From the NCBI GenBank assembly GCA_023228705.1, contig JALOAS010000057.1, forward strand, positions 1 through 21,718: a stretch of 21,718 nt of DNA. The letters are read 5' to 3'. This DNA comes from Ottowia sp. GTDB lineage: Bacteria > Pseudomonadota > Gammaproteobacteria > Burkholderiales > Burkholderiaceae_C. The position numbers and the translations under genes were made by a program. The notes below the pieces were generated by a model that had not been told where the DNA came from, made no database searches, and saw nothing but the letters and a program-made list of their open reading frames with translations. How positions within the stretch are numbered: the first letter of the stretch is position 1; every line of letters begins with the position of its first letter. Shown here piece by piece: positions 1 through 7,387 of the stretch.

Positions 1-432
1 ATCGGCCACGCCGAAGTCCTCGGCCAGCGTCGTGGTGTGCCACCAGCGCGTGGTGGCCAGCTTGGTCTGTGGCGAGACGATGCGCGCGGCCACCATGGCC
101 AGCACCCGCTCGCGCTCGGGCGATGCCCTGGAGCCCAGCAGAGAGGCGAAGTCCAGGCGCTGCATCGCCAGCGCGACGGCCTGCACGTGACCGTGCGGGC
201 GCGAGCGCGTCATCTCGAAGGCTTGCGCCAGCGGCACGAAGGCCTCGCCGGCCAGCGAACGCCGGATGATCTCGATCAGGTGCTCGGGCAGGTGCGAGAG
301 GTTGCCCAAGGTGACGTTCTTGACCGTGCCGCCCTCGCGGTAGCTGCGCCGCAGCAGGTGCGTGCGATAGACACGATCCTTGTATTTGCGAGTCGTGGTG
401 ACGACGTGTGCGGCGCCGGTGCGTGTAGCCAT
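1..432 (-). CDS. IS1634-type transposase, N-terminal part (cut by window edge)
   Basis: The minus-strand frame opens with ATG at 430-432 and stays open for 144 codons to base 1, so the C-terminal part with the catalytic residues lies outside the window. The start reads MATRTGAAHVVTTTRKYKDR, followed by HLLRRSYREGG, VKNVTLGNLSHLPEHL and IIRRSLAGEAFVPL. This pattern, an opening followed by a 'G-N-L-S-H-L-P' stretch, is typical of the N-terminus of IS1634/IS4-like DDE transposases of beta- and gammaproteobacteria. It would catalyse cut-and-paste movement of its own element. The neighbouring upstream DNA is less GC-rich than the rest of the window, which fits an inserted element. Family assignment is from recognition of the N-terminal pattern; whether the element is intact cannot be seen. 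Confidence 0.8.
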   Translation of the reverse strand, partial: MATRTGAAHVVTTTRKYKDRVYRTHLLRRSYREGGTVKNVTLGNLSHLPEHLIEIIRRSLAGEAFVPLAQAFEMTRSRPHGHVQAVALAMQRLDFASLLGSRASPERERVLAMVAARIVSPQTKLATTRWWHTTTLAEDFGVAD

Positions 433-495
433 ATGTCGACGATATACGGGAACATCTGAATTGTCAAGTTCTTTTAGTGACTACAAGACAGCCCC

Positions 496-525
496 AGGAA
501 AAGCCGCAAAAGCGGCTCAATTCCT
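496..525. repeat. hairpin upstream of the transposase (possible IS end structure)
   Basis: Perfect 6-bp arms AGCCGC (502-507) and GCGGCT (512-517) enclose an AAAA loop. An outer pair AGGAA (496-500) / TTCCT (521-525) extends the stem with small bulges. It lies about 65 bp upstream of the transposase start, where an insertion sequence normally carries its terminal repeat and a structure that shields the transposase from outside transcription. The true end of the element could not be located because the other end is outside the window. Confidence 0.45.
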
Positions 526-678
526 AGAATTATCAGCTGCTTGCACCGTGCATCTGACTACGTGACGCTGGGAACTTCAGCCTAGAATCCGCAGTTGACC
601 GCTTATTTTCTTTGACAACTATTTGTTATTGCTCGAAGTTTTGCGTTTTTCAATGAGCACCCATCAGGTGAAGACGCT

Positions 679-796
679 ATGCGCCTGATCGCACAGCACT
701 GGACGCGCCATGCTGCGTTGCTCCGCCTTGCAGACAGTAGTCTGCGGCGTTGTCGCGTCTTGCCTGACACGCCCATCGCTGCACGCTCAGGCGCAT
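679..796. repeat. 118-bp imperfect palindrome
   Basis: The outer arms ATGCGCCTGA (679-688) and TCAGGCGCAT (787-796) are a perfect inverted repeat. A central hairpin, GCAGAC (730-735) / GTCTGC (740-745) with an AGTA loop, shares exactly the same symmetry centre (737.5). Between them many further positions pair about that centre: 694-697 with 778-781, 700-702 with 773-775, 704-705 with 770-771, 709-710 with 765-766 and 712-713 with 762-763, with some G-T wobbles. The shape suggests a long structured RNA or DNA element, such as a small non-autonomous repeat. The short reading frame across it on the minus strand looks spurious. Confidence 0.6.
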
Positions 797-936
797 CCTA
801 CTGCGGAATCTAGGATTATGGTTCCGGCAGCCGCGGTGCATGGGGTCGGGGGTCATCGTGCCAGCCCATGATGCTGCCGGGCTGCCCGAAAACCCGAGCT
901 GCCCCGCATCTGCGCGGTGTGGGACGGGACGCAAGG

Positions 937-1572
937 CTACTGCAGCTGCTGCGCGAGTTCGTCCAGCCAGGCCAGCAGCTGGGCGATAACCTGGTCGCTG
1001 GCCTCGGCAAGCGCCTCAACCCCGCCGGCCGCGTCGGGCGTGGGCGCCGGGCGGCGCGCGACAAGGGTGCGCTGCCCCAGCACGCGGCCCTGCGCTGGCG
1101 CCACCGCCAGTGCGCGGATGCGCACGATGCCCTCGCTGGCCTGGGGTGTTGCAAAAAGCTGGGCAAATTCTTCCAGGTCCACCTGCAGCTGCACCCGCTC
1201 CAGCCCGGTGCCTGAATCGACCAGCGGATACGTGCCGGCCAGCACCGCGCGCAGCCGTTGCTCAAACAGCTGCGGCGGCGCCATCAGCCAGCGCGCGCGC
1301 GAATACGGCTGCAGCTGCCGGTCGGAGCCGGCGTACAGGAGCCGGTACAGGATGCGCGTGCTGTCTATGGCGCTGGGCGCCTGCACCGCGTTCAGCGCCA
1401 GCGGCAGGCTGCGCACCGGGCGCGCGTCGCGCAGCGCGGGCAACGGCCCCAGGTCCCAGGGCTCGGCCCGCACCGGCTTGTCCGGCAGCGGCAGCGCGCA
1501 GCCGGCCAGCAGCGAAGCGCCGGCCAGCAGGAGCCCGCGCCGGGGCCAGGAGGGTGCGCGGGGGTCGGTCAT
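937..1572 (-). CDS. ABC-transport auxiliary lipoprotein (PqiC/YmbA-like)
   Basis: This is a 211-residue protein with a basic N-terminus, a hydrophobic stretch and the lipobox LLAGC (Cys25), so it should be a lipidated envelope lipoprotein. The body contains RILYRLLYAGSDRQLQPYSRARW and later LEEFAQLF, the kind of sequence seen in the ABC_trans_aux family (PF03886). That family provides the outer-membrane lipoprotein partner of MCE-type lipid transporters such as Pqi and Mla-like systems. The ATG overlaps the stop of the MCE gene by 4 bp (ATGA), so it is translationally coupled as the last gene of the operon. The family assignment rests on pattern and context together. The transported lipid and its direction cannot be told. 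Confidence 0.85.
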   Translation of the reverse strand: MTDPRAPSWPRRGLLLAGASLLAGCALPLPDKPVRAEPWDLGPLPALRDARPVRSLPLALNAVQAPSAIDSTRILYRLLYAGSDRQLQPYSRARWLMAPPQLFEQRLRAVLAGTYPLVDSGTGLERVQLQVDLEEFAQLFATPQASEGIVRIRALAVAPAQGRVLGQRTLVARRPAPTPDAAGGVEALAEASDQVIAQLLAWLDELAQQLQ

Positions 1573-2573
1573 GGCGTATCCATTGGCGTGCTGCGCTGCC
1601 CGGGCGAGGTCGGCGGCTCAAAACCGGGCTCGCCCGGTCCGGGCGGGATGCCGCCCTGGCCAAAGAGCAGCACCTGCGGGTTTTCACTCAGCGTATCGGT
1701 GAGCCGGTCCAGGCGGCGGATGGTGCGACTGGCATCGCGCGTCAGGCCCTGGATGCGCGGCAGCGTGGTTTGCATCACCGTGCCGGCGCCTTCGTCCAGG
1801 CGTTCGAGCAGGCCCCCCTCGCCAGTCACCTGCACCAGCCCCTGCTGCGCGCTGCCAACCAGCTTGTCCACCCCGGCCACGACACCGCGCACCTCCTCGG
1901 TGGCCGCGCCCAGCTGCTCCAGCGTCTGCGTCGCCTGCTGCACCAGCGCCGGCAGGTCCATGCGCTCGGGGTCCAGCTGCCTGTTGAGCAAGTCTTGCGC
2001 ATCCTGCATCAGGCTGTTGATGTTGCGCGTCGCGTCGGCCAGTCCGGTCAGCGCCTGCGCCAGCGCCGCCCGGTTCTCCGGGCCCAGCACCGCGTTGAGC
2101 GCCTCCACGGTCTGGTCCACCTTGAGCAGCAGCTCGTCGGCCCGATTGCCCAGTTGGCCCAGCGCGCCCTGCTTGAGCGGGATTCGCGGCACGCCGTGCG
2201 GTCCGGGCTCAAGCGGGCCGGCTTGGCCGCCGTGGTCGTCCAGCTGCACGAAGGACAGCCCGGTAATACCCTGCAGCGCCAGCGTGGCGTACGTCGCCTG
2301 CGTCACCGGCGCCTTCTCGTCTATGGCCAGCTTGACCAGCACGCGGCTGCGGTGATCCGGGTCAAAGCCAATGGCGGTGACCTTGCCCACCGACACGCCC
2401 TTGTAGCGCACGGGTGCCTGCTCCTGCAGCCCGGTGACGGCCTCCGTGCTGACCATCTCGTAGGGCCGCGTATTGGCCGTATCGCGCAGCAGCCACATGG
2501 CCAGCAGCACCAGCAAGCCGGCCACCATCACGACAAACAGGCCGGCCGCCAAGGCATGGGCTTTGTTTTGCAT
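1569..2573 (-). CDS. MCE/MlaD-family substrate-binding protein
   Basis: This is a 334-residue protein with one N-terminal membrane anchor (about residues 8-29, rich in A, G, L and V). An MCE domain follows at about 38-115, with the characteristic GLQEQAPVRYKGVSVGKV and later LALQGITGLSFVQL. Residues of about 140-290 are helical and coiled-coil-like (repeated 'VDQTVEAL', 'TQTLEQL', 'VDKLVG' heptads), and the C-terminus is proline-rich. MCE proteins form a periplasmic hexameric ring or tube that passes lipids between the inner membrane permease and outer partners. The start lies 4 bp after the ATPase stop and the end overlaps the lipoprotein gene, so all belong to one transcript. It is longer than the classical MlaD and closer in layout to single-MCE-domain systems with an extended helical tail. 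Confidence 0.92.
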   Translation of the reverse strand: MQNKAHALAAGLFVVMVAGLLVLLAMWLLRDTANTRPYEMVSTEAVTGLQEQAPVRYKGVSVGKVTAIGFDPDHRSRVLVKLAIDEKAPVTQATYATLALQGITGLSFVQLDDHGGQAGPLEPGPHGVPRIPLKQGALGQLGNRADELLLKVDQTVEALNAVLGPENRAALAQALTGLADATRNINSLMQDAQDLLNRQLDPERMDLPALVQQATQTLEQLGAATEEVRGVVAGVDKLVGSAQQGLVQVTGEGGLLERLDEGAGTVMQTTLPRIQGLTRDASRTIRRLDRLTDTLSENPQVLLFGQGGIPPGPGEPGFEPPTSPGQRSTPMDTP

Positions 2574-2577
2574 GGCT

Positions 2578-3408
2578 CTATTGTCCCTGTTTCGGGGCCG
2601 GACCGGCGGGCGCCTGCACGCCGGTCAGCTCCATCGCGCGCCGGCCGCGCGGGCCCAGGAAGAACTGCTGCACGAACGGGTGCTCAAACGCCAGCACCTC
2701 GGGCACCGGCGCCACGATGACGATGCGCTGCTCGGCCAGCACGGCAACCCGCGTGGCCACGGCAAACAGCGTCTCCAGGTCGTGCGTGACCATGACCACG
2801 GTCAGCCCCAGCTGCCGGTGCAGCGTTTGCAGCAGGCCGACAAAGGCATCCGCGCTGCCGGGGTCCAGCCCGGCCGTGGGCTCGTCCAGCATGAGCAGCG
2901 GCGGGTCCATGATGAGCGCGCGCGCCAGCGCCACGCGCTTGACCATGCCGCCGGAAAGTTCCGACGGCATCTTGTCGGCATCGTCGGGCGCCAGCCCCAC
3001 CATTTGCAGCTTGAGCAGCGCCGCCTCGCGCTGCAGGGCCGCGGGCAGGCCGCCCATTTCACGCAGCGGGAATGCAATGTTCTCCAGCACGCTGAACGCC
3101 GAGAACAGCGCGCCCTGCTGGAACAGCATGCCCACGCGCGCTGCGGCACCGGGACCGGACAGCGCGGCCACTGGCCGCCCCAGGACCTGAATGCTGCCGC
3201 GCGCCGGCGTGTCCAGTCCCAGCATGTTGCGCAGCAGCACGGTTTTGCCGCTGCCCGAGCCGCCCACCAGCGTCAGCAGCTCGCCGCGGCGCACGGTCAG
3301 GTCCAGGTCCTTGTGCACGACCACCTCGCCGCCACCCGGTTTGGGGAAGATGCTCCACAGGCCGCGCACCTCTATGGCCGCTTCCTGCTCGCGCGCCGCC
3401 TGAGCCAT
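2578..3408 (-). CDS. MlaF-type ABC transporter ATP-binding protein
   Basis: This is a 276-residue ABC ATPase of the MCE/Mla lipid transport systems. Walker A is GGSGSGKT (49-56), the Q-loop is in MLFQQGALF (94-102) and the signature is LSGGM (151-155). Walker B is LLMLDEP (171-177), followed by the D-loop AGLDP and the H-loop His209. The LSGGMVKRVALARA version of the signature and the FQQGALFSAFSVLENIAFP stretch are characteristic of MlaF rather than of general importers. The ATG (3406-3408) overlaps the permease stop by one base (TGATG), which sets this start. A longer frame reading upstream through the permease region is an artefact. The last 25 residues (Pro/Ala-rich) look like a non-conserved tail. 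Confidence 0.95.
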   Translation of the reverse strand: MAQAAREQEAAIEVRGLWSIFPKPGGGEVVVHKDLDLTVRRGELLTLVGGSGSGKTVLLRNMLGLDTPARGSIQVLGRPVAALSGPGAAARVGMLFQQGALFSAFSVLENIAFPLREMGGLPAALQREAALLKLQMVGLAPDDADKMPSELSGGMVKRVALARALIMDPPLLMLDEPTAGLDPGSADAFVGLLQTLHRQLGLTVVMVTHDLETLFAVATRVAVLAEQRIVIVAPVPEVLAFEHPFVQQFFLGPRGRRAMELTGVQAPAGPAPKQGQ

Positions 3409-4529
3409 CACAGCCCCACGCTCTTGAAGACCACGGCAAACAGCGCGTCCAGCAGGATGACCGCGGTGATGGACGTGACCACCGACGCGGTCGTACCCTG
3501 GCCCAGGCTTTCGGTGTTGGGCTGAACGCGCAGTCCGAAATGACAGCCTATGAGCGCGATGAAGACGCCAAAAACCGCCGACTTGCCCACCGCCAGCATC
3601 AGGTTGGCCACGGGCACCACGCGCGGCAGCGCCTCCAGGAAATAGCCGGTGCCGATGCCCAGCGTGATGTTGGCGGCCAGGATGCCGCCTATGAGCGCGG
3701 CCACCGTGGTCCAGACCGCGATCAGCGGCATGACGATGGCCAGCGCCAGCGCGCGCGGCAGCACCAGCCGGAATCCCAGCGGAATCCCCAGCACGCGCAT
3801 GGCGTCCAGTTCCTCGGTCACGCGCATGACGCCAATCTGCGCCGTGATGGTGGAGCCGGAGCGGCCGGCAATCAGCACCGCCGCCAGCAGCGGGCCGAGC
3901 TCGCGGATCAGCGTCAGCCCCAGGATGTTGACGATGAAGGTCTCGGCGCCAAACTGCCGCAGCACGGAGCTCATCAGATACGCCAGCACGACGCCGATCA
4001 GGAAGCCCACCAGCGCCGTGATCGCCAGCGCCTGCGCGCCTATGTTGTACAGGTGCCCGGAAAAATCGCGCCAGGGGCCGCGTGCCGGCCGCGCCAGCAG
4101 CTGCAGCAGGTCCAGCAGCAGCTGGCCGGTCAGCGCGGTGAAGTCGCGCATCTGCCCCAGCACGGCCACGATGTGGGCGCCCAGGCTGTCCAATGCCTGT
4201 GCTGCGCTGGCGCGCCGGCGCTCGGGCGCCTGCTCCGGCGCGGCAGCCACGCGGCCGATCAGCGCACGCCGTTCCGCGTCGGATATCGAGACGCGCTGGG
4301 GCCATTGACGGCCCCAGTGGCGCCACAGGACCAGCGCGCCCACGTGGTCCAGCTCGGCCAGCGCGTTCAGGTCCCAGGCCGCGTCTGGCGCCACGTCGGC
4401 CAGCGCCTTGCCAAGCTGGCGCCATGCGCGCCGGGACGCCAGGTGGCCCGCCGTCCAGCGCCCGCGCGGCACGGCGCGCACGCCATCAGCGGCCTGCTCG
4501 ACAAGGATCCATGACTGCTTCGATCGCAC
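3408..4529 (-). CDS. MlaE-family permease with N-terminal STAS domain
   Basis: This is an inner-membrane permease that pairs with the downstream MlaF-type ATPase. The N-terminal 100 or so residues are soluble, and LNALAELDHVGALVLWRHWG matches a STAS (MlaB-like) fold. The rest is the MlaE domain with about five or six membrane segments and the family stretch ITAQIGVMRVTEELDAMRVL. The STAS-permease fusion replaces the separate MlaB of the enterobacterial system. The start is uncertain. There is no in-frame ATG near the 5' end. I chose GTG at 4527-4529 because it precedes the STAS domain closely; a TTG at 4604 would add 25 residues, and neither has a clear ribosome-binding site. It is the first gene of the four-gene operon. 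No mlaA or mlaC neighbour is present. Confidence 0.88.
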   Translation of the reverse strand: MRSKQSWILVEQAADGVRAVPRGRWTAGHLASRRAWRQLGKALADVAPDAAWDLNALAELDHVGALVLWRHWGRQWPQRVSISDAERRALIGRVAAAPEQAPERRRASAAQALDSLGAHIVAVLGQMRDFTALTGQLLLDLLQLLARPARGPWRDFSGHLYNIGAQALAITALVGFLIGVVLAYLMSSVLRQFGAETFIVNILGLTLIRELGPLLAAVLIAGRSGSTITAQIGVMRVTEELDAMRVLGIPLGFRLVLPRALALAIVMPLIAVWTTVAALIGGILAANITLGIGTGYFLEALPRVVPVANLMLAVGKSAVFGVFIALIGCHFGLRVQPNTESLGQGTTASVVTSITAVILLDALFAVVFKSVGL

Positions 4530-4672
4530 GGGCAATGTGTTTCGCGAGGTGCTGAGAGCGCCCGGGCTGCATCCTGCCTGTCGCACCAGCGATTCCGCCA
4601 CCAAAAGCTGTTCATGTTAGCGTAATGCCTGCCCTGCGCTGCTGTTTGGTTACGAAGTTTTCGGCGTTTTTC

Positions 4673-4700
4673 TTGAAACCGCGCCAGTTCTCATTAAGAT
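4673..4700 (+). promoter_or_regulatory. candidate sigma-70 promoter for the bactofilin gene
   Basis: TTGAAA (4673-4678) and TAAGAT (4695-4700) are separated by 16 bp, in the least GC-rich part of the gap between the divergent permease and bactofilin genes. Transcription would give a leader of about 95 nt before the bactofilin start. That leader carries a 12-bp perfect palindrome, CGGACGCGTCCG (4752-4763). The call is by box similarity only. Confidence 0.45.
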
Positions 4701-4801
4701 AAGCAGGCTTGACACCCTGCGTGCCGTACGCATCGGCACGCCACATCCGCACGGACGCGTCCGCAAGGACGGCACGTCACGGCAACCCCACTGGAGGACA
4801 T

Positions 4802-5422
4802 ATGGCACTGCAAGGACCTTTTTTTGGAAAACGCGATGGCAGCGGACTGACGCCCAGCCCGGCCCCGACCGGACCCAAGCCCGCTGGCGGCACCAGCGCA
4901 CTGGGTTCGGCAGGCGCCAGCGCCCAGCCGTTCTCGCCGCCCGGTGTCGCGCCGGCCACCCCGGCGCAGCCAACCGGCACCACGCCCGACCAGAACGCCG
5001 CCACGCTGACCGTGGGCCGCAACATCAAGCTCAAGGGCGTTGAGATCACCGACTGCGACACGCTGGTGGTCGAGGGCCAGGTCGAGGCCACGATGAAATC
5101 CCGCGTCGTGCAGATCACCGACAGCGGCTCGTTCAAGGGCTCGGTCGAGGTCAAGATCGCCGAAGTCCACGGCGCGTTTGACGGCGACCTCACCGCCACC
5201 GACAAGCTGGTCATATTTGCCAGCGGCCAGGTCACCGGCAAGATCAAGTACGGCAAGATCGTCATCGAGGAAGGCGGCCAGATCTCCGGCGAGATCCAAT
5301 CCACCGGCGCGGCCAAGAGCAGCAGCACAAGCTCCGGCAGCACCGGCAGCACCGGCAGCACCGGCAGCACCGGCAGCACCGGCAGCACCAGTACGAGCAC
5401 CAGCAAAGTGGCGGCCAGCTGA
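4802..5422 (+). CDS. bactofilin (polymer-forming cytoskeletal protein)
   Basis: This is a 206-residue protein. A GGAGGA ribosome-binding site (4793-4798) just before ATG 4802 fixes the start. The N-terminal region (about 1-62) is disordered and Pro/Ala/Gly-rich. The bactofilin domain (PF04519, about residues 63-165) shows the repeated beta-helix rungs: ATLTVGRNIKLKGVEITDCD, LVVEGQVEATMKS, ITDSGSFKGSVEV, AEVHGAFDGDLTATDKLVI and ASGQVTGKIKYG. Bactofilins polymerise without nucleotide into membrane-associated scaffolds involved in cell shape, stalk or polarity functions. The C-terminus is a low-complexity Ser/Thr/Gly tail containing six perfect GST repeats. No M23 peptidase neighbour, a common partner, is present. 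Confidence 0.93.
   Translation: MALQGPFFGKRDGSGLTPSPAPTGPKPAGGTSALGSAGASAQPFSPPGVAPATPAQPTGTTPDQNAATLTVGRNIKLKGVEITDCDTLVVEGQVEATMKSRVVQITDSGSFKGSVEVKIAEVHGAFDGDLTATDKLVIFASGQVTGKIKYGKIVIEEGGQISGEIQSTGAAKSSSTSSGSTGSTGSTGSTGSTGSTSTSTSKVAAS
5336..5389 (+). repeat. six 9-bp tandem repeats inside the bactofilin gene
   Basis: The unit GGCAGCACC is repeated six times without a mismatch and encodes (Gly-Ser-Thr)6, residues 179-196. Because 9 bp is a multiple of three, slippage would change tail length without breaking the frame. The perfection at the DNA level suggests recent expansion. Confidence 0.9.
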
Positions 5423-5560
5423 CGCCTGCTCCGGCGCGGCGGCAGCCGCGTTGGGGAGCCAGCCAGCCGCAGCAACGGGATCTGGCGCCAGCACGGTGCA
5501 GAATAGACGGTTGAGGAGGCAGCGGACCGGCGCTTGGCGCCGCTGCAAATCCGGGTTGGA

Positions 5561-5576
5561 GTCGGGAAGGCCCGAC
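5561..5576 (+). terminator. hairpin between bactofilin and acyl-CoA synthetase genes
   Basis: GTCGGG (5561-5566) and CCCGAC (5571-5576) form a perfect 6-bp stem with a 4-nt loop, followed by CGTCTTTG. It could be a weak intrinsic terminator for the bactofilin transcript, or a structure in the leader of the synthetase gene, which starts 26 nt further on. The T-tract is poor, so the terminator reading is tentative. Confidence 0.4.
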
Positions 5577-5601
5577 CGTCTTTGAAAACAAGGATCACAC
5601 C

Positions 5602-7236
5602 GTGAGTGACGACAAGTACGACCGCGACCTGCACAAGCGCGACGCCAACTATTTCCCCCTCACGCCACTGACCGGGCTCAAGCGCACGGCCTGGGTCTAC
5701 CCGGACAAGGTGGGCGTCATCGACGACGACGCCAGCTTCACCTACGCGCAGCTCTACGCGCGCTGCCGGCGCATGGCCAGCGCGCTGCAGCAGCTCGGCA
5801 TCCGGCGCATGGACACCGTGGCCGCGCTGTGCTTCAACGGCCACGAGATGCTGGAGTGCCATTACTCCGTCCCCATGGCCGGCGCCGTGCTCAACGCGCT
5901 GAACATCCGCCTGGACGCCAAGTCCATCCGCTTCATCCTGGAGCACGGCGAAGCACGCGCGCTCATCTACGACACCGAATTCGAAGCACTGGTGCGTGAA
6001 GCACTGCAGGGGCTGGAACAGCCGCCGACGTTGATCGCCGTCAACCGCACGCAGGCCGCCGAACTGGACGCGCACGACTACGAGGCGCTGCTGGCCTCGG
6101 GCGACGCCCACTTTGACTGGCAGCCGCCGCAGGACGAGTGGGACGCGATCTCGCTGTGCTACACCTCGGGCACCACCGGCAACCCCAAGGGCGTGGTCTA
6201 CCACCACCGCGGCGCATATTTGTCCTCACTGGGCAACGCCATGGGATTCAACATGACGCCCGACACCGTCTACCTGTGGACGCTGCCCATGTTCCACTGC
6301 AACGGCTGGTGCTACACGTGGGCGATCACCACCGTGGGCGGAACGCACGTGTGCCTGCGCAAGGTGCGCAGCGACGACATCCTGCAAAAGATCCGCGCGC
6401 ACGGCGTCACGCACGCCTGCGGCGCGCCGGTGGTGCTCAACGCGCTGCTCGACGATTTCAGCCGCCAGGGCATCCGGCTTGACCCGCCCGTGCACTTTGC
6501 ACTGGGTGGCGCGGCGCCGCCCAACGCGGTCATCGCCAAGTCCGGCAGCGTGGGATTTGAGATCACGCACCTGTACGGCCTCACCGAGAGCTACGGCCCG
6601 GCCACCGTCTGCGTCTGGCAGCAGGATTGGGCCGGCCTGGACAACAACGCGCTGGCCGCCCAGATGGCGCGCCAGGGCGTGGGCCTGTACGCGATGGACG
6701 ACGTGCAGGTGCTCGACCAGCGGTCGGGCGAGCTGGTCCCGGCCGATGCGCAAACGCTGGGCGAGGTGGTGCTGCGCGGCAACACGCTGATGAAGGGCTA
6801 CCTCAAGAACCCGGACGCCACCGGGCAGGCGCTGCGCGACGGCTGGTTCCACACTGGCGACCTGGGCGTCATGTACCCGGACGGCTACGTCGAGGTGAAG
6901 GACCGGGCCAAGGACATCATCATCTCCGGCGGCGAGAACATCTCCAGCAAGGAAGTGGAAGACGTACTGTACAGTCACCCGGCGGTGCTGGAGGCAGCGG
7001 TTGTGGCACGCCCCGACGAGCGCTGGGGCGAGGTGCCCTGCGCCTTTGTCACGCTGCGCGAGGGGGCGGACCCGCTCAGCGAGGAAGAGCTCATCGCGTT
7101 TTGCCGGGTCGAGATGGCGGCGTTCAAGATCCCCAAGCACGTGGTGTTCGGGCCGCTGCCCAAGACCTCCACCGGCAAGATACGCAAGAACGAGCTGCGC
7201 GAGCAGGCGCGCAGCGGGGCCGCAGAACCCGGCTGA
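5602..7236 (+). CDS. acyl-CoA synthetase (AMP-dependent, fatty/organic acid-CoA ligase)
   Basis: This is a 544-residue ANL-superfamily adenylating enzyme that makes an acyl-AMP from a carboxylic acid and ATP, then the CoA thioester. The phosphate-binding motif YTSGTTGNPKGVVYHH lies at about 186-201. The aromatic/adenine motif HLYGLTESYGP comes next, followed by the hinge region GDLGVMYPDGYVEVKDRAKD near 420-438 and IISGGENISSKEVED. The C-terminal PKTSTGKIRK carries the catalytic Lys526. Length and motifs fit the AlkK-like medium/long-chain or short-chain acid ligases. The GTG start has an AAGGA site 7 nt upstream. It precedes a complete Liv-type importer on the same strand, which suggests that the imported acid is the substrate. 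That link is inference; the exact acid cannot be read from sequence. Confidence 0.93.
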   Translation: MSDDKYDRDLHKRDANYFPLTPLTGLKRTAWVYPDKVGVIDDDASFTYAQLYARCRRMASALQQLGIRRMDTVAALCFNGHEMLECHYSVPMAGAVLNALNIRLDAKSIRFILEHGEARALIYDTEFEALVREALQGLEQPPTLIAVNRTQAAELDAHDYEALLASGDAHFDWQPPQDEWDAISLCYTSGTTGNPKGVVYHHRGAYLSSLGNAMGFNMTPDTVYLWTLPMFHCNGWCYTWAITTVGGTHVCLRKVRSDDILQKIRAHGVTHACGAPVVLNALLDDFSRQGIRLDPPVHFALGGAAPPNAVIAKSGSVGFEITHLYGLTESYGPATVCVWQQDWAGLDNNALAAQMARQGVGLYAMDDVQVLDQRSGELVPADAQTLGEVVLRGNTLMKGYLKNPDATGQALRDGWFHTGDLGVMYPDGYVEVKDRAKDIIISGGENISSKEVEDVLYSHPAVLEAAVVARPDERWGEVPCAFVTLREGADPLSEEELIAFCRVEMAAFKIPKHVVFGPLPKTSTGKIRKNELREQARSGAAEPG

Positions 7237-7252
7237 TTTTTCGCCGAAAGGA

Positions 7253-7275
7253 CTGCAAACATCCGGATTTTGCAG
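7253..7275 (+). promoter_or_regulatory. 23-bp inverted repeat upstream of livK, candidate operator
   Basis: CTGCAAA (7253-7259) and TTTGCAG (7269-7275) flank the palindrome ATCCGGAT (7261-7268), with one extra base (7260) breaking the symmetry. A second small dyad, TTTCG-C-CGAAA (7239-7249), lies just upstream. TATCTT (7276-7281) follows immediately and could be a -10 box with CTGCAA (7253-7258) as a poor -35 at 17-bp spacing. The dyad would then occupy the spacer, a usual repressor position. It could instead be a weak terminator for the synthetase gene, which ends at 7236. Confidence 0.4.
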
Positions 7276-7387
7276 TATCTTTGCGAAAATGCGGGGCATG
7301 GGCAGCTGCAATGCAGCCGCACCAAGCTGCCAGAGGCAGGAACAACAAGAGCCGCGCAATGCGCAAACGTCAATTCAGGAGACAGGC

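Larger units (their letters stand above)
433..936. other. gene-free interval, partly AT-rich
   Basis: No convincing gene is seen between the transposase start and the lipoprotein stop. About 433-680 is clearly richer in A and T than the rest of the window. It includes TTGACC (595-600) and TTGACA (612-617) boxes, but no good -10 box is seen at the right distance from either. 679-796 is a large palindrome (separate entry). The remainder, 797-936, has normal GC and no feature I can name. The composition break suggests DNA brought in with the insertion sequence. Confidence 0.5.

Noticed and set aside
677..934. 85-codon minus-strand frame across the large palindrome
   Set aside because: Its sequence is produced by the palindrome itself and has no recognisable domain; a repeat is the better explanation.
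1110..2720. Long plus-strand reading frame of about 536 codons over the MCE and lipoprotein genes
   Set aside because: It is antisense to three genes with clear family motifs and compact operon structure, and its translation is Arg/Gln/His-rich without domains, as expected for a GC-driven shadow frame.
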